Counted from the stretch's first letter, positions 35,401 through 45,385 are shown. The stretch is 64,000 nucleotides of DNA from CAVUXJ01 sp963814975 (GCA_963814975.1 CAWFFB010000015.1:228478-292477); one strand, 5' to 3'. A program made the numbers and translations. Notes: generated from the letters alone by a model not told the origin.

Positions 35401-38196
35401 ATGGCAGAGTTCCATCAGATGTCGGCGCATGAAGCGGTGGCGAAATTGCGTTCAGACCATGGTCATGGTCTGAGTGACGCCGAAGCACGCGCGCGCCTGC
35501 AGCAACACGGACCGAACCAACTTCGACAGCAAAAGCCGACATCAGCCTGGCGACGCCTTCTCGCGCAGCTGCAAGATACGTTGGTGGTTCTCCTTCTCGT
35601 GGCCGCCGCAATCTCTGCGGTTGTTTGGTACATAGAGGGCGACGAGGCAGCGCCATACGAAAGTGTTGTGATCCTCTCCATCGTTCTGCTGAACGCATTA
35701 CTTGGTTTCATTCAGGAGGACCGTGCCGAGAAGGCCCTGGCAGCGTTGCGAGAGATGTCCGCGCCAGAGGCGACGGTGGTCCGAGACGGCGAAGCGAGAA
35801 GAATACCGGCGCACGCAGTCGTCCCCGGAGACCTGCTGTTGATCGAAGAAGGTGACACGATACCTGCGGACGCGCGGCTCATTGAAACCATAGAGCTGAA
35901 GACTCTCGAGGCATCTCTCACAGGCGAAAGTGTTCCGGTCCGCAAAGACACTGGGCCAATTGCCAGTGCCGCTGCGCTCGGCGATAGACGCAATATCGTG
36001 TTCGCTGGTACAGCAGTGGCCTACGGCCACGGTCGAGCAGTGGTGTTCGGAACAGGAATGAACACCGAGTTGGGGAGGATAGCAGGCCTGCTGGAAGCAG
36101 CCAAGACCGAACCGACTCCACTGCAGCGGGAACTTGACCGTACGGGTAAGCGCCTGGGCATTGCGGTAATCGTTATTGCATTGCTAGTTGTCACTACTCT
36201 GCTGGTGGCAGAGGGCGTTTTCGATGCGCGCACCGTCGTGGACGCGCTGTTGTTCGGTGTTGCACTGGCGGTGGCAGCGGTTCCGGAGGGCTTAGCGGCT
36301 ATCGTTACGCTGGTACTTGCGATTGGCGTGCAACGGATGGCGCGCCGCGGGGCTATTGTGCGAAAGCTTCCTGCGGTAGAAACGCTGGGCTCCGCAACCG
36401 TCATTGCCTCCGACAAGACCGGCACGCTCACTCGCAACGAAATGACGGTGCGGGTAGTGGTTACGCGCGCCGGGCGAGTAGATGTCGAGGGCACGGGTTA
36501 TATCCCTGAAGGAGAGTTTCATAGCAGCGGCGTCCCGGTTGCGGACACTCATCGGAAAGAAATTAAATGCCTGCTCGAGGGCGCGGCCCTTGATAACAAT
36601 GCCAGCCTGACGAACCGCGACGAGAGCTGGTCCATCGTTGGGGACCCTACGGAAGGAGCCCTGATTGTTGCCGCCAGAAAAGCAGGTTTCGAGAAACAAC
36701 ACTTGGAGCAGCGCTTCCGGCGGGTGCGTGAGATTCCTTTCTCATCTGAGCGCAAAATGATGAGCACGATCCACGAAGACCCGGATCAAGCCGGTAGCTA
36801 CTTGCTTTGGGCGAAGGGCGCGCCGGACGTTTTGCTCGACCGGTGCACATTTGAACTCGACAAGGATCGAAAGCAATCGTTGACAGACGATCGCCGCACC
36901 GAACTTCGACGTATCAACGGCGCCCTTACCCTGGAAGCACTGCGGACACTAGCCGTCGCATATCGGAACATTCCTGCAGAGCTCGATGGACAGCATTGTG
37001 AGGGCGACAAGCTGGAGCGAGAACTCGTATTTGCCGGTTTCCTGGGAATGATTGATCCTCCCCGGCCGGAAGTCTTTGAAGCAGTGAAGCGAGCCAAACA
37101 GGCCGGTATCCGACCCATCGTTATTACCGGAGATCATCCGGGCACGGCGCTCGCAATTGCCAGCGAACTGGGCATCGGCTCAGACGGACGGGTGGTGACC
37201 GGTCCGGAGCTGGAACAGATGAGCGGTTCCCAGTTGTCGTCGACAGTTGCGGAAGTTTCCGTTTACGCGAGGGTCAACCCGAGCCACAAAATACACATCG
37301 TTGATGCTCTGCAAGCTAGGGGATCCATTGTGGCTATGACAGGTGACGGAGTGAACGACGCGCCCGCGCTGAAAGCGGCCGACATCGGAGTCGCAATGGG
37401 GCTCACTGGTACCGACGTCTCCAAAGAAGCCGCCGATATCATTCTGACTGATGATAACTTCGCAACCATCGTTGCAGCTGTCGAAGAAGGCCGGGCCGTT
37501 TTCACGAACATTCGGAAGTTTCTCAGGTATTTACTGTCGTCAAATTTTGGCGAGGTGCTGACGATCTTTTTCGGCGTGGTTTTGGCTGGACTGCTCGGGC
37601 TTCGAGATCGAGACGGGCTGATTCTACCTCTGCTCGCAACGCAAGTCCTGTGGATAAATCTGATCACCGACGGTCCGCCAGCCCTTGCGCTCGGAGTTGA
37701 CCCTCCGGAGCGCCATCTGATGGAGCTTCCGCCACGTCCACCAGCCGAGCATGTGATCACACTTGAAATGTGGATCACAGTCGGGCTAGTGGGTGTTGTT
37801 ATGTCGATTGCAACACTTCTCGTGTTGGATGCTTCGCTGCCGGGAGGATTGATTCAGGGGACGGCTGGGATTCGGCATGGCAGAACCATGGCGTTTACGA
37901 CGCTCGTTTTGTGTCAGTTGTTCAACGCTTTCAACTCCCGCTCGAATCAAGAGAGCGTGTTCGTGGGCAGCCGGCGAAACCACTATCTGATCGGGGCCGT
38001 GCTGCTCTCGCTGGCGCTACATTTGATCGCGATTCACCACACTTTTTTCCAGCAGGCGTTTCAAACAACCTCATTGAGCATCCGAGACTGGGTCACGTGC
38101 CTACTTGTTTCCAGCTCCGTTCTATGGGTTATCGAGGCCTACAAGTTTGTCATTCGGCATCGTCAGCCAGCAATAGACGTCACTACCCAAAAGTAG
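35401..38196 (+). CDS. P-type Ca2+-transporting ATPase
   Basis: A P2A-type cation ATPase of about 931 residues. The N-terminal cation-ATPase domain (HEAVAKLRSDHGHGLSDAEA) precedes TM1-2. The actuator TGES motif lies in LEASLTGESVPV, and TM4 has the PEGL ion site (VAAVPEGLAAIVTLV). The phosphorylation site is SDKTGTLTRNEM, the ATP-site motif KGAPDVLLDRC, the hinge TGDGVNDAPALKAADIGVAMG, and about six C-terminal helices follow. The PEGL motif is that of SERCA/PMR1-like Ca2+ pumps, with Mn2+ possible. Start chosen at 35401 because GAGGG lies seven bases before it; an ATG at 35302 is in frame. Confidence 0.88.
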   Translation: MAEFHQMSAHEAVAKLRSDHGHGLSDAEARARLQQHGPNQLRQQKPTSAWRRLLAQLQDTLVVLLLVAAAISAVVWYIEGDEAAPYESVVILSIVLLNALLGFIQEDRAEKALAALREMSAPEATVVRDGEARRIPAHAVVPGDLLLIEEGDTIPADARLIETIELKTLEASLTGESVPVRKDTGPIASAAALGDRRNIVFAGTAVAYGHGRAVVFGTGMNTELGRIAGLLEAAKTEPTPLQRELDRTGKRLGIAVIVIALLVVTTLLVAEGVFDARTVVDALLFGVALAVAAVPEGLAAIVTLVLAIGVQRMARRGAIVRKLPAVETLGSATVIASDKTGTLTRNEMTVRVVVTRAGRVDVEGTGYIPEGEFHSSGVPVADTHRKEIKCLLEGAALDNNASLTNRDESWSIVGDPTEGALIVAARKAGFEKQHLEQRFRRVREIPFSSERKMMSTIHEDPDQAGSYLLWAKGAPDVLLDRCTFELDKDRKQSLTDDRRTELRRINGALTLEALRTLAVAYRNIPAELDGQHCEGDKLERELVFAGFLGMIDPPRPEVFEAVKRAKQAGIRPIVITGDHPGTALAIASELGIGSDGRVVTGPELEQMSGSQLSSTVAEVSVYARVNPSHKIHIVDALQARGSIVAMTGDGVNDAPALKAADIGVAMGLTGTDVSKEAADIILTDDNFATIVAAVEEGRAVFTNIRKFLRYLLSSNFGEVLTIFFGVVLAGLLGLRDRDGLILPLLATQVLWINLITDGPPALALGVDPPERHLMELPPRPPAEHVITLEMWITVGLVGVVMSIATLLVLDASLPGGLIQGTAGIRHGRTMAFTTLVLCQLFNAFNSRSNQESVFVGSRRNHYLIGAVLLSLALHLIAIHHTFFQQAFQTTSLSIRDWVTCLLVSSSVLWVIEAYKFVIRHRQPAIDVTTQK

Positions 38197-39229
38197 ATGA
38201 TGATCGACAACAGATCCTGAACGACAGTCGCTAGCGGACCGCTTCCGAATGCGGGATCGACGCCCATCCGATTGAAGAGCCACGGTAGAGCCATAGCAGC
38301 TATCGTCGCGGTCGAGCATGCCGCAGCAAGCGAAATCGAAACAGCCACGGAGATCCGCCAATCACCCCACCGGAAGAACAGAAAAGGCAGAGCGATACCT
38401 GCCAAGACTATCCCAATGGCGAGCCCTGTCAGAAGTTCGCGACTGAGCACCCGGCGTATTGAAACACCGACGGACAGTCCGCGGACTACAACGGTCTCGG
38501 TCTGGGTCCCGACCGCATCAGCCAAGTACACAACCCCTGCGACGAAGAAGGCGAGTGTCACGTTTTTCTGTAGATCCTCTTCGAAAGCGCGTACGATGTC
38601 AGTCGCGACCATGGCGCCTCCGAGCCCCAGAAGCAGCCACGGCAGGCGATGAAGAAAACGTCGAGATATTGACTCTTCACTCGCTACCCTGGCAATCGAG
38701 GTCTGGCGCAGGAAACCACCAAGCCGCGCCAGATCTTCCTCGTGCTCGGCCAGCAGAATCCTGAGCATTTGATGCGGCGGAATGAGCCCCATGAACTGGC
38801 CAGCGTCATCTAACGACCGCGAGGGCCGACTCGCCATGCTGCGTAGCCTTCCAGGCTGCAACCTCTCGATCCGTATCGGGGCCAACACGCGGCGCATCCG
38901 AGTCCATGAGTTTCGACACAACCTGATCGCCTGCCGCCCTGAGAACATCTTCAATGCGAAGGATGCCCACAAACTTGTCAGCTGTGCACACGACGATGTG
39001 GGAGACGCTTTCATAAGCCGCCATTCCACAGCAGGGTTTTGACCTCGGTCATAGTGTTTGCTGGATCGACGACCGGAACCGTGCGGCAGGCGTGCTGTAT
39101 GGCAGTTTCAAAGGTAATCGGCTCGGTGGTGGTTTCCGTCAGCTGACTGGCCTGTGCAAGACGGCGTTGGTTCGCCATAAGATTGCCTGCACTACGTTTG
39201 GCAATCGAAGTGCCGAAATGTAGAAGCAT
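38163..39229 (-). pseudogene. mgtE: MgtE-like magnesium transporter (two frameshifts)
   Basis: Three consecutive minus-strand frames make one MgtE protein of about 350 residues. Bases 39229-39011 give a CBS start (TVPVVDPANTMTEVKTLLWNG). Bases 39024-38810 give SHIVVCTADKFVGILRIEDVL and a second CBS half. Bases 38815-38163 give IPPHQMLRILLAEHEEDLARLGGF and the membrane domain with GVVYLADAVGTQTETVVVRG, the MgtE selectivity region. Only the CBS and membrane parts are present; the usual N-terminal domain is absent or reduced. The 3' end overlaps the Ca2+-ATPase end by 34 bases (convergent). Confidence 0.75.
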
Positions 39230-39821
39230 GAAACCCTTTCTCGTACTCTATGCAACTCGCGAAGGTCACACGCATCGAATCGCCGAGCACGTTGCAGAAA
39301 CGCTACGTGCACGAGGGTTCTCAGCGGACCTCGTTGACGCGGCCCGGTTACCCGCCGATCTACCGCTTGGGAATTACTGCGGGGCGGTGCTTGCGGCTTC
39401 AGTGCACTAACAGAAACATGAGCCCGAGATGACACGGTTCGTAAAGCGCCATGTTAGCGAATCTAGAGCGCATTCCAGCGGCTTTTCTGTCTGTGAGCCT
39501 CTCGGAGGCAGGAGCTGAGAATATCAGAGGCGCCGCCCGAGCGCCGCGCACAAGCTGCAAAGGATGCTCAGAGAATGATCGACACGTTCCTAGGCGACAC
39601 CGGCTGGCATCCATGCAGGACTCAAGCTGTCGCAGGCGCGCTCGTCTACTCGAAATACAATTTCGTCGTGCGCTACATCATGAGACGCATCGCTCGTCAG
39701 GCGGGCGGCGATACGGACACTTCAAAGGACTACGTGTATACGGACTGGAAAGCGCCTGGACGAGTTCGTGGATGAGCTGACGTCGTTTGTGATGTCATCC
39801 GAAACATCAATTGGCCGGTGA
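39228..39821 (+). pseudogene. hemG: Flavodoxin-type protoporphyrinogen oxidase HemG remnant
   Basis: A HemG-like flavodoxin broken by one in-frame stop and at least three frameshifts. It starts KPFLVLYATREGHTHRIAEH, the FMN-binding loop, then GNYCGAVLAASVH and a TAA at 39408. Reading resumes HEPEMTRFVKRHV, then ERIPAAFLSVSLSEAGAE, then MIDTFLGDTGWHPCRTQAVAGALVYSKYNF with IMRRIARQAGGDTDTS, and finally LDEFVDELTSFV. The order matches menaquinone-dependent protoporphyrinogen oxidase. The ATG overlaps the mgtE ATG on the other strand. Confidence 0.75.
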
Positions 39822-40214
39822 AGTCGTCCCGTTACTCTGTTTATCTCGACCTTGTGGCTACTCCGTCAATTAAGTTCGCCTGAATGATCAGCCTTCGCGG
39901 CGCCGGTCCAATATGATCGAACGGAAAGCAGGTAATCAGTGTGCATTGCGGCCGATTCGTCAGTAAGGTCTTTTTGCCCCAAGTGTTGGCAGACGGGTTC
40001 AACCCCGGAAATGCGCCGCATGCAAGCGCGGCGATATATCGAACCCGCATAAATGTCTCCTTTCTTGAGCTGCATTTTTCAAAGCGCACTTAGATGGCGA
40101 TCTTGGGCGCTGGACACGGACCGCAATGTCGGACAGGTCCTGCCAACGTGGATCGGACAATGATTTAGTGTCGCCGGCAGCGCGCAGCGGCGGTCAGGTC
40201 TAACTTGTGGGGCC
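39822..40214. other. Gap without a supported gene
   Basis: Short frames only. None shows a domain or a convincing start. Confidence 0.4.
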
Positions 40215-40869
40215 TTATTCGACGAGAGCCAGCTGTTCCGCCAGTGTCTTGATCGTCATCATCATCTTTGGTTCCATGATGAAATGCGCGGGCTTCCAAA
40301 AGACGTGATTCCATAGCACGCGCTGAAGTTGCGCTTCGGTCCACTGCGTCCTCGAAGTATCAGGCGCGTCTTTGTTGCATTCACCGGATCGAGAATGAAC
40401 GCCCACGTGCCCTCCGCGGTCTGGTTTCGATTGAGGAATCCGGATTTTTCTGGCGAAACGAAGACCAGCGCACTCCCGAGTCCAGACGTGCAACGACCAT
40501 CCTGGCTTGGCCTCGGTACTTGTGCTTCGGCTGCCATCCACACATCGTCACCTGCGCTGCGAATCTGGAACTCTGGAACAATCCTTGAGATGTTATGAAT
40601 TTCGGCTCCGAACAAGTTCTCCAGCCACGAATAACTGTTGTAACCGGTGCGATTCTGTCCAATCTGAAGAATCCACAGCCACACTGAGCCTGCTGGCGCG
40701 TTTGATTGGTGATCGCATGTGCTACCGTCTTGAACGGCCTCGGGAACCATTTCGTCGGCCGGCCAACCACGCCGAAGCTCCTCGACAGTTGCTCCCGACC
40801 GAGGTACCAGGGCCTGATCCAAAGTTCATATGTCGTCCAAACTGACCAGGGCAGATACGCCGCCCACAT
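40215..40869 (-). pseudogene. SRPBCC (polyketide cyclase-like) protein, frameshifted
   Basis: Pieces in different frames add up to an SRPBCC lipid-binding-fold protein of about 215 residues. There is an N-terminal hydrophobic piece (MWAAYLPWSVWTTYELWIRP). Then ATVEELRRGWPADEMVPEA, APAGSVWLWILQIGQNRTGYNSYSWLEN and IHNISRIVPEFQ follow, then GTWAFILDPVNATKTRLILR, and at the end FKPAHFIMEPKMM-like residues in another frame. At least two frameshifts are needed. No catalytic role can be assigned. Confidence 0.6.
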
Positions 40870-40900
40870 CAGTAGCCGTCAGGGAATGCTTCGACATGTT

Positions 40901-41665
40901 TCACAACGCTGATCGCTCCCGATCCGACCCCGGGTGAGTCGAGACCAAGAGCCGCGAGTGAAGCCCGGCGAGGGCACGTCCCTGAAGCAGCCCTAACGCA
41001 GATCCGAGAATCAGTCCCGCAAATGCTGCGAGTCCAACGTGAATAAGCGGACTTACCGTCCGATCCGGCCAGAATGCGGCGAAGTACAGACAGATAAAGC
41101 TGATTATCCATGACATTGTGCTCGCTACAATCCAGGAACCCGCTCGATGAGCGTGGAGCCGTAGGACGGCATATTGCGAAACACCCCAGACGAGCCCGAC
41201 CAAGGCTCCTGTCACTAAGCAAACCCTGATAACTACACCTGGTCCTGGCGTAAGGTCGCCAATTCTAGCCGCGATAGCAGCTGTCAGCACAAACGATGTG
41301 GGTAGCCAGCTGAGTACACATCCGGATGCGGCGGCGATCATCGTAGCGCCAACCCAGGGTCCACTCGTCATTGTTGGAAACAACCGCCGAAGTACCCGCC
41401 ATTGAAAGTAACCGATGAGCCCGCCCTCTAGCGCGGCAGTCATAGCCACGAGCTCGACAGCGGGGACTTCATAGATGCCGGATCGGTACTGAGCCAAAGC
41501 AACGCTGACCACGACCAACACCAATGCAGAAATCGTCGTGGCGACTACGCAACCAACGATACAGGACCACATCCAGGCGGGCCGTACCCACCCACGGTAA
41601 GTACGAACGTAATCGAGCTGCCGAGGCTGCAGCGCATTCGGTCTCTCGAGACTGTGAACTCTCAT
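40901..41665 (-). CDS. Multi-pass membrane protein, unknown function
   Basis: A 254-residue protein with about six hydrophobic helices, at residues 32-58, 68-85, 103-130, 145-165, 180-200 and 208-228. The repeated feature is a helix ending in a QW or QY plus VLR motif (GYFQWRVLRR and SQYAVLRLHAH), which suggests an internal duplication. I do not recognise the family. The N-terminus is cytoplasmic and basic. It lies 31 bases downstream of no other intact gene on this strand. Confidence 0.5.
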   Translation of the reverse strand: MRVHSLERPNALQPRQLDYVRTYRGWVRPAWMWSCIVGCVVATTISALVLVVVSVALAQYRSGIYEVPAVELVAMTAALEGGLIGYFQWRVLRRLFPTMTSGPWVGATMIAAASGCVLSWLPTSFVLTAAIAARIGDLTPGPGVVIRVCLVTGALVGLVWGVSQYAVLRLHAHRAGSWIVASTMSWIISFICLYFAAFWPDRTVSPLIHVGLAAFAGLILGSALGLLQGRALAGLHSRLLVSTHPGSDRERSAL

Positions 41666-41847
41666 AGCGGACCTCCTACATATGGTCTTCCGTGCAATTT
41701 CCGGCCCTTAAACAAACGCCTCATAGGGCATGCCCAGCGCTGAAGCGCGGTTTCGCTGGAGATTGCGGCTGCTGTAGCGAAGAACGTGTATGGCGTTGTG
41801 AGAACCCGATCGCCGGGACCGACGTTATGAGCCATGACTTTGGTCAT
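41662..41847 (-). pseudogene. Fragment of a DegT/DnrJ/EryC1 aminotransferase
   Basis: About 30 residues, VGPGDRVLTTPYTFFATAAAIS, match the cofactor-domain block of sugar aminotransferases of the DegT family. The rest of the enzyme is absent and the tail is unrelated. A relic only. Confidence 0.5.
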
Positions 41848-42278
41848 TGGGTGATTTCACGCTGTCCTGTGCGGTATGACGCAAGCTACATGGAGCCATA
41901 AGCGGTCTATTCGACACATTCGCTCATTCACTCGTGGGTCGCCCAGTTGCAGGTTACGGTTGATGCGGTTGTTAGAACCACCTGTTGCTTGCGCTCTTAC
42001 ACAGGTACCGCCGCACTTCCAACACGACTGGATTCTAGGAGTCTTCGTCCACATCGATTGCGTGGACCACGTACATGCGGGCGTGCTGGTGGGATGCAAA
42101 CTGATATGCCCATCGAATCGTGTTCTCGCTACGCTCTGACAGATCGAGAGCGCATGCTGCGGTCTATATGGATATCGGGCCTCAGCCGCATGTTCGTGTG
42201 ACTACTCGTCCATACAGGACATGGGGTGTCGTGAAGTGCCTTAAGGTAACAGAACCCAATAGCATTCTGCGGAAGACG
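41848..42278. other. Gap without a supported gene
   Basis: No complete frame with recognisable motifs. Possibly further decayed sequence between two gene relics. Confidence 0.35.
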
Positions 42279-42640
42279 TCAACCGTGCGTCGGCATTGCA
42301 ATAATGCTCACTTGTTCTCTCTTCGCATACTGGACGGTCTCTGTCGTTGGGTCACCCTGCGATAGAAGACGCAGCGGGGCGAGATCCTGCGATCCTGCAA
42401 GCGATGCCCAAGATACGAATTCAGTTGCGCCTGTCGGTGTTCTTTCATGAGTGCGACATCCACTAGCGATGACAGCAGCGTGGCGTCTACGTCGGAGTAC
42501 CACGGCGGCGGGCACTCCAGCACGTGCAGGTGGGTTAGACTGACTCCCGTTCCGCGAGCCATGGCTCCGACGTAGTCAGCAAACGCCGTGCAGTGCTCAG
42601 AAAAATCTATCAGGAAGCAATATATGTTTCAGTTCCATGT
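42279..42640 (-). pseudogene. Universal stress protein (UspA) remnant
   Basis: On the minus strand from about 42,630: a degraded start then LIDFSEHCTAFADYVGAMA, GVSLTHLHVLECPPPWYS, a central helix, and in another frame PTTETVQYAKREQVSIIAMPTHG. This is the order of a UspA domain, with the HG of the ATP loop at the end. The C-terminal quarter is missing and the frame is broken at least once. It is divergent from the intact usp gene at 42809. Confidence 0.6.
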
Positions 42641-42808
42641 TCACTCTATTGCGGAGGAGCTCATGTGAGCAATGAGGTCGAGGCGCAACTGTTGCGCACC
42701 GACGCAGGATCCAAAAGGCAGGCCATAAGAAAACAGCGCGGAATCACCGCTCTATTCCTCGCGATTTGGTGAGGCGATTGCTTTTGCATGCAACAAAGAA
42801 GATGCGCT

Positions 42809-43678
42809 ATGAAGACGATCCTGTTCCCCGTGGATTTCTCACCGATATCGGCATCAGCCGCCAAGTATGTGGCTGCGCTTGCCTGTCGTTTTCAAGCAGA
42901 ACTTACCGTACTTCACGTTGCACCGGGGCATGTCCCGTACAATGAGAGAAATGACACTTGCTTGCCTCCTACCTATGCGCTAGAAGTCGCGTGGAACGAG
43001 ACGCGACTCAAGGACGCTAAGGACGCGATGGCGGAATTTGTCAGTAATCATCTGCGCGGGATTCCTGCTACACAATCTGTGCTGTCCGGAGATGCGGCCA
43101 AGATTATCGTTGAGCAGGCCCATAAAGCGACTGATCTGATCGCTATGGGTACGCATGGATTCGGGGGGTTCCGTCGCATGTTACTGGGCTCGATCACAGC
43201 GAAAGTCCTTCACGATGCACGATGCCCCGTCTTCACCATTGCGCACGCAGAGTCAACGCCAGCCACACTGCCGCCGTTACGTACCATCGTATGTGCAGTA
43301 GATTACGGCGCCCACAGCGAAGCTGTAGTTCGCTGGGCGGACGAGTTCGCACGCTCCGTAGGCGCTCAGCTTGTCGTATCGCATGTGTTGCCAATGATCC
43401 CAATGGGTCAGTGGGGTTACTGTGATGAAAACATCAGCATGGCGATGCAGAACGACGCAGAGGACAAGGCACAGAGGCTGCTCGAATCAACAGGTGTCGA
43501 CGCAAAAATGGTCGTCGAATCCGGTCCTCTGGTTCGAACGCTTAGCGCGATTGCGAAAAACGAGCACGCCGATCTCCTGGTGATCGGAAGACATCATGAG
43601 TCCGGCATACTCGGCCGATTGCGAGACGCCGCATACGCAATCATTAGAGAGTCGCCATGTCCGGTTGTGAGTGTTTAA
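42809..43678 (+). CDS. Tandem-domain universal stress protein
   Basis: A 289-residue protein with two UspA domains. The first starts MKTILFPVDFSPISASAAKY and has a complete ATP-binding loop GTHGFGGFRRMLLGSITAKV with CPVFTI after it. The second starts TIVCAVDYGAHSEAVVRWAD, but its loop reads GRHHESGILGRL and lacks part of the Gly pattern, so it may not bind ATP. The ATG at 42809 is chosen since it gives the canonical start; an upstream ATG at 42788 is in frame. Such tandem Usp proteins often accompany low-oxygen or stasis responses. Confidence 0.85.
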   Translation: MKTILFPVDFSPISASAAKYVAALACRFQAELTVLHVAPGHVPYNERNDTCLPPTYALEVAWNETRLKDAKDAMAEFVSNHLRGIPATQSVLSGDAAKIIVEQAHKATDLIAMGTHGFGGFRRMLLGSITAKVLHDARCPVFTIAHAESTPATLPPLRTIVCAVDYGAHSEAVVRWADEFARSVGAQLVVSHVLPMIPMGQWGYCDENISMAMQNDAEDKAQRLLESTGVDAKMVVESGPLVRTLSAIAKNEHADLLVIGRHHESGILGRLRDAAYAIIRESPCPVVSV

Positions 43679-43716
43679 CGCCCTCTATCCGCCACGCTGG
43701 ACAGATCACCCAATCG

Positions 43717-44022
43717 TTAGCACTGCAGCGCCGCGAACATTCTCATTTTTGAGAGATTCAAGTGCGCGATTCGCATCCGATAACAGTAGACTTCAACCTT
43801 CGTCCGAACCGGAATACTAGCGGCCAGTTTGAGAAAATCTTTTCCGTCCTCGCGGGTGTTGTTAACCACGCTTCGGATCACCCGTTCATGGTAGAGCAGA
43901 TCATACGGAAAAGATGGGATGTCACTCATGTGAACTCCACCCAGCACTAGAGTGGCGGCCTTGTCCAAAGCGCGCAAGGCAGGTGGAATCAGTTCGCCCG
44001 CAGGAGCTGGCAGTGCCGAATG
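43717..44022 (-). pseudogene. Zinc alcohol dehydrogenase, C-terminal fragment
   Basis: Reading on the minus strand from about 44,020: APAGELIPPALRALDKAA, then TLVLGGVHMSDIPSFPYDLL, YHERVIRSVVNNTREDGKDF and IPVRTKVEVY. This is the C-terminal half of a zinc-dependent alcohol dehydrogenase of the AdhP type. The end is degraded. The matching NAD-binding part lies directly next to it but on the opposite strand. Confidence 0.65.
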
Positions 44023-44024
44023 GT

Positions 44025-44190
44025 GGACGTCTAGGAATTTACGGGTTCGGTGCGGCCGGCTATGTCGCGATCCAGGTCGCCCGATATTGGGGGAATGTCG
44101 GTCTATGTTTGTACCGCGCGACGCGCGCCATCAAAAGCTTGCGGCTAAACTGGGTGCAACGTGGGGAGACAGCGATCGCGGCCGGGGTGG
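44025..44190 (+). pseudogene. Zinc alcohol dehydrogenase, NAD-binding fragment
   Basis: NGGRLGIYGFGAAGYVAIQ and VARYWG are the Rossmann loop of a zinc alcohol dehydrogenase. After a frameshift DARHQKLAAKLGATWGDSD follows. In an intact gene this part comes just before the C-terminal fragment, which here lies head-to-head on the minus strand. The N-terminal zinc domain is absent. Confidence 0.6.
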
Positions 44191-44257
44191 ATGGAGTCGG
44201 TGAGGGCGAGCCACCGAGCCAGGGGTGCTGTGGGAAACTTCGGCTTTGGAAGACCGG

Positions 44258-44947
44258 TCAGGTGCGCTCCTCACAAGCCTCGTGAGCGCGCCGCCGCAGG
44301 AGCAGCAGTGCAGTGCAGCCGAAAGCGGCAGGCAGCATCGTTGCCGGTTCGGGGGCGGGCAAGAATTCATACTGGAATTGATCTATCGCCCAGCCTCGCT
44401 TGCCCCCTGCGGAAACAAATGTCACGTCCATCGTCACTACACCTGAACCCCATAAACAAAAACTGCCCGGCGCCGCGGCATTGTAAATACATTGGTACTC
44501 GTGTGGGATGTTGACTCGATCAAACATGACGAAGGAGTAAGAACCGGCCCGTTAGCCGGGAATTCAACGGCTCAGTCGGATCCGTTACGGGCAGCGAGCG
44601 GAAACTCACATCATCGTAGAGTTGAAAAAGATTGATGAACAGACGGCGGTGACGGATAGAAATCGAACGAAATCCCGTCGAGAATTCCAGTGCCATGCAG
44701 GTCAATTGCATAGATCGCCCCTCGGGCGTTTATCCGGCACGCAGAGGCCATCTTCGGAGTTAGGAAAGCCACAAAACCCATGGAGGCTCCCGTTGTTCCC
44801 CGCAATCTCAAATCCCTGACCAGCGATGGCAAATCCCGACCTGGACACCCATCCACTTTCTATCCGCCTGAATCCCACCGGAGCTGCCGACACGCTTTCG
44901 GGCGGCAGCAGCGTCAGAAGCCCAACGATTGTCCATCGAACCAACAA
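44258..44947 (-). pseudogene. PEP-CTERM secreted protein (frameshifted)
   Basis: The start on the minus strand is a signal peptide (VRWTIVGLLTLLPPESVSAA) with TTG as start codon and GGGTGAG before it. The body is spread over three frames (GQGFEIAGNNGSLHGFCGF, then GAIYAIDLHGTGILDGISFD, then a YDDVSFRSL block). The end is a sorting signal: PAPEPATM, a hydrophobic helix and RRRAHEA. PEP-CTERM proteins are processed by an exosortase and exported to the surface or matrix. No exosortase is in the window. Confidence 0.65.
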
Positions 44948-45285
44948 TGCTCACCCCCAAATCACGTGTTAGTGCTGGCCTGAGCCGTCAATGCCCTTCG
45001 GGAAACTCGGTACCGACTGGTCGGCATAGCGTCTCCGTTGCTCCCAGAAAAGGCAGGATGATGATACTTACTTGAATTTCAAGGGGATTACCCACCCGAC
45101 AACATGATGACCTGGAATGATTGCTTTTGCGCTGTGGGCGTTCCCCGCGACCACGTGGAGATCAGTTCGGCAAATACCGCATGCGCGAACTCGAATGAGC
45201 ACCTAATTCCCGACTGGCTGAGGACTGGCATCTTCGCCGTACCCCAGTAGAGATGTTTTCTATCGGGCTTGGCTGCGTTCAGTCA

Positions 45286-45385
45286 TTATGGAGCGACCAA
45301 CCGCCGATTCGCAGTTAGCGCGGGTTACGCTGCGAAGAGGTAAATCCAGCGGCGCAGAGCCGCATACGAAAGGAGTTGGTCGCCA
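45286..45385 (+). ncRNA. Structured leader of IS110 copy 1, candidate bridge RNA
   Basis: GCGACCAAC (45293-45301) pairs perfectly with GTTGGTCGC (45375-45383), enclosing two further hairpins: TTCGCAG with CTGCGAA and GCGGC-GCAGA-GCCGC. The outer stem ends two bases before the transposase ATG and abuts AGGAG. IS110-group elements encode a bridge RNA in this position; alternatively it could hide the ribosome-binding site. Confidence 0.4.

Noticed and set aside
39841..40089. 82-codon minus-strand frame between hemG and the SRPBCC gene
   Set aside because: No domain, no signal peptide of good quality and no neighbouring support.
41857..42099. Minus-strand frame with CWKCGG and, in another frame, ARMYVVHAIDVDED
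   Set aside because: Possibly another decayed stress gene, but too short and broken to name.
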